Part shown: positions 62,005-64,000 of the stretch, in pieces
Position numbering within the stretch: the stretch's first letter is position 1
Layout: every line of letters starts with the position of its first letter
DNA from: Sphingomonas faeni
GTDB lineage: Bacteria > Pseudomonadota > Alphaproteobacteria > Sphingomonadales > Sphingomonadaceae
DNA: 64,000 nt
Direction: 5' to 3'
NCBI RefSeq assembly: GCF_024273235.1
Contig: NZ_JANBVH010000013.1
Coordinates: 61,029 to 125,028 of the forward strand
Notes under the pieces: generated by a model
Told to the model about the DNA's origin: nothing
Seen by the model: only the letters and a program-made list of their open reading frames with translations
Databases searched by the model: none
Translations under genes and position numbers: made by a program

Positions 62005-63312
62005 TTAGGCCGCGACCTCCGCGACCGGCTTCCGCGCATACAACCCGTACGCCAGGATCAGCGCGTAGCAGATCGCCGGAAGCAGCAGCGCGAAGTGCAG
62101 GCTGCCCGACGTGTCGGCGAGCATCCCCGTCAGATACGGGATGATCGCGCCGCCGACGATCGCCGTGGCGATCACGCCCGAGCCTTCCGCCGCACGCTTG
62201 CCGAGACCCTCGGAGGCCAGCGAGAAGATCGTCGGGAACATCACGGCGTTCATCAGACCGATCGCGAGCAACGCCCAGCCCGACAAAGCACCCTCGGTGT
62301 TCGCCGAGATCAGGATCAGCGCCAGCGTCCCCGTCGCGACGCCCGCGAGGACCTTGCCCGGCGACACCTTGTTCAGCACGTACGCGCCGATGAACCGGCC
62401 GACCAGCGCGCCGCCCCAGTAGAACGGCACGTGCTTGCCCGCCGCAACGTCGCTGAGGCCCATCACGCTCGGCTGCATCAGGTAATTAACGATCAGCGAA
62501 CCGACCGCGACCTCCGCGCCGACGTACAGGAAGATGCACGCCGTCCCCATCGCGAAACGCGGGCGCTTGAGCAGCGTGAACGCGTGGAAGATGCTGCCGG
62601 TCTGGTCCTGCTCCTCGTTGAGCCGGTTGCGACGCGTCCACACCACGGCCGCGACGATCAGCAGCGCGATGGCGAGGCCGATATAGGTGTGCACGACCGT
62701 CCGTGACGACTCGGTGCGGTACGCGTCGAGCGCGGCGCCGGTGAGCTTCGAGGAGTCGACCGTCGCCAGCCCGCCGAGGATCAGCGCGGAGCCGACATAC
62801 GGGAAGATCGTGGTGCCGAGCGAGTTGAACGCCTGCGCGAAGGTCAGCCGGCTCGAGGCGGACTTGGGATGGCCGAGCGCCGAAATCAGCGGGTTGGCGA
62901 CGACCTGCACCACGGTGATGCCGGCGCCGAGCACAAACAGCGCGAACAGGAACATCCCGAAGCTCGCCTGCCCGGCGGCGGGGATGAACAACAGGCAGCC
63001 CGCGGTCATCGTCACGAGGCCGATCGACGCGGTCCGCATATAGCCCGCTTTCCGCACGATCGCGGCGGCGGGGATCGAGAACAGCGCATAGGCGAGGAAG
63101 AACGCCGACTGGACCAGCATCGCGGTCGCGTGGTCGAGCGTGAAGAGCTCCTTCATCTTCGGGATGATGATGTCGTTCAGCGAAGTGATGCCGCCGAAGA
63201 TGAAGAACAGCGCGAACACGAACACGCGCAAGTCGGGCGCGTCGTAGCCGTGGCTGGCATCGCCGCCGGCTGCCCCATCCTGAAGGGGTGTGGATTTGGT
63301 ATCGACGTGCAT
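62005..63312 (-). CDS. FucP-like MFS sugar permease
   Basis: A 435-residue, 12-TM sugar:H+ symporter of the FucP/GluP family: 'VFVFALFFIFGGITSLNDII', 'AYALFSIPAAAIVRKAGYMR', 'AGITVVQVVANPLISALGHP' and, in the second half, 'VGAEVAVGSLIVNYLMQPSV' and 'FYWGGALVGRFIGAYVL'. ATG 63312 has GAGGG upstream. FucP carries fucose; relatives take glucose, galactose or N-acetylglucosamine, so the sugar is not determined. No sugar-catabolic gene is adjacent. Confidence 0.88.
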   Translation of the reverse strand: MHVDTKSTPLQDGAAGGDASHGYDAPDLRVFVFALFFIFGGITSLNDIIIPKMKELFTLDHATAMLVQSAFFLAYALFSIPAAAIVRKAGYMRTASIGLVTMTAGCLLFIPAAGQASFGMFLFALFVLGAGITVVQVVANPLISALGHPKSASSRLTFAQAFNSLGTTIFPYVGSALILGGLATVDSSKLTGAALDAYRTESSRTVVHTYIGLAIALLIVAAVVWTRRNRLNEEQDQTGSIFHAFTLLKRPRFAMGTACIFLYVGAEVAVGSLIVNYLMQPSVMGLSDVAAGKHVPFYWGGALVGRFIGAYVLNKVSPGKVLAGVATGTLALILISANTEGALSGWALLAIGLMNAVMFPTIFSLASEGLGKRAAEGSGVIATAIVGGAIIPYLTGMLADTSGSLHFALLLPAICYALILAYGLYARKPVAEVAA

Positions 63313-63417
63313 CGTGTTGCGCCCTCTCGCGGTATTATTCGCGCGACATAAGCCGGTGCGGCAGCGCGTGGCAATGCCGGTTGGTGCGATCCAGCCCGGC
63401 GCGCTAGGACGGGGGCC

Positions 63418-63963
63418 ATGAGCCGCTTCACCGTCAACAACGAGCCGATCGAATACAAGCTCGACCCGCAGACGCCGCTGCTGTGGGCGTTGCGCGATGC
63501 GTCGAACCTGACGGGGACGAAATATGGCTGCGGCACCGGCCATTGCGGGGCGTGCACGGTCGACATCGACGGCCGTGCGATGCGGAGTTGTCGCGTGCCG
63601 ATCGGCTCGATCGAGGGCGCGTACGTCACGACGATCGAGGGCCTGTCGCGCGAGCGCAATCATCCGGTGCAACTGGCCTTCATCGCGGAGGCGGTGCCGC
63701 AGTGCGGGTTCTGCATCCCGGGGATGATCGTGGCGGCGGCGGCGTTGCTAAAGCGGAATGCCGACCCAAGCGAAGAGCTGATCCGGGAGCAGATCACAAA
63801 TTTGTGTCGGTGCGGAGTGTATCCGCGAGTAGTCGAGGCGGTGCAGCGGGCCGGACGGGCGATCCGCGGGGAAGAGGTCATTCCCGCGGGGCCGAGACCG
63901 GGGATCGATCCGGCGGACTCGGCGCGGCTGGTACCGGCGCTGGTACCACCGCCCGCCCGGTAG
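63418..63963 (+). CDS. [2Fe-2S] small subunit of a molybdenum hydroxylase (IorA-like)
   Basis: Electron-transfer subunit of a xanthine-dehydrogenase-family enzyme, 181 residues. The plant-type ferredoxin cluster has Cys38, Cys43, Cys46 and Cys58 ('KYGCGTGHCGACTV', 'RSC'); the second cluster has Cys96, Cys99, Cys130 and Cys132 ('PQCGFCIPGM', 'NLCRCGVYPR'). It is like isoquinoline 1-oxidoreductase alpha or aldehyde dehydrogenase subunits. The large molybdopterin subunit normally follows directly and is expected beyond the window edge, 37 bases after this stop. Confidence 0.9.
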   Translation: MSRFTVNNEPIEYKLDPQTPLLWALRDASNLTGTKYGCGTGHCGACTVDIDGRAMRSCRVPIGSIEGAYVTTIEGLSRERNHPVQLAFIAEAVPQCGFCIPGMIVAAAALLKRNADPSEELIREQITNLCRCGVYPRVVEAVQRAGRAIRGEEVIPAGPRPGIDPADSARLVPALVPPPAR

Positions 63964-64000
63964 CTCACCCTCCGGGCACAACAAAGCTCTTATCCCAAGA

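Overview
The window is high-GC chromosomal DNA from an alphaproteobacterium, most likely a Sphingomonas or close relative in the Sphingomonadales. This rests on gene content and order: a phoR-pstSCAB-phoU-phoB cluster, a DUF2794 gene beside cysE, moaDE behind pgsA, NodT-type efflux genes, two FAS1 proteins and several Ala/Pro-rich exported proteins. Many intergenic palindromic repeats close gene clusters. No rRNA, tRNA or CRISPR array was found.

Layout. (1) 1 to about 8040 is an integrated mobile element, probably a reduced prophage: a tyrosine integrase cut by the window edge, a winged-helix protein, a serine recombinase translationally coupled to a ParB-like protein, a collagen-like/discoidin-like fibre, a large ejection-type virion protein and two coupled small genes. 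(2) 8.1-15.7 kb: a solute-binding lipoprotein, DUF4112, an OmpR-type two-component system followed by an EF-hand lipoprotein and a Met/Gly-rich Spy-like protein, then a GH130 enzyme. (3) 15.8-24.0 kb: NAD salvage (pncA/pncB, divergent), cysE with a TauE-type anion permease, ahpCD with divergent oxyR, and two FAS1 proteins. (4) 24.1-31.7 kb: pgsA-moaD-moaE, an LplT-like transporter, a Nudix-DUF47 reading frame followed by a PiT phosphate transporter, a phasin and UDP-glucose dehydrogenase. (5) 31.7-39.1 kb: a TetR-controlled RND efflux operon with an unknown 132-residue first gene. (6) 39.2-45.4 kb: small unknown genes, a lactonase-type propeller and a serine-protease autotransporter. (7) 45.7-56.6 kb: aconitase, a candidate small RNA and the complete high-affinity phosphate system with a three-repeat Pho box. 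(8) 56.7-64 kb: an exported Ala/Pro protein, an SDR enzyme whose ribosome site lies in a hairpin, an S24 repressor module, a GcdH-type acyl-CoA dehydrogenase with a CaiB-type CoA-transferase, a FucP-like sugar permease and the [2Fe-2S] subunit of a molybdenum hydroxylase cut off from its partner by the window end.

Connections. Phosphate handling appears twice: the high-affinity Pst/Pho system, and the low-affinity PiT with a DUF47 partner. AhpC and AhpD are a peroxidase and its adaptor, with OxyR as the likely sensor. MoaD/MoaE make the cofactor used by enzymes such as the one at the right edge. The best candidates for undescribed biology are an antisense-type small RNA with C-rich loops facing phoR, the recombinase/ParB pair with a nearby palindrome, the Nudix-DUF47 frame with an internal start and a probable ATT start codon, the SD-sequestering hairpin before the SDR gene, and palindromic repeats inside operons (pstS/pstC, efflux adaptor/pump, ahpC/ahpD).
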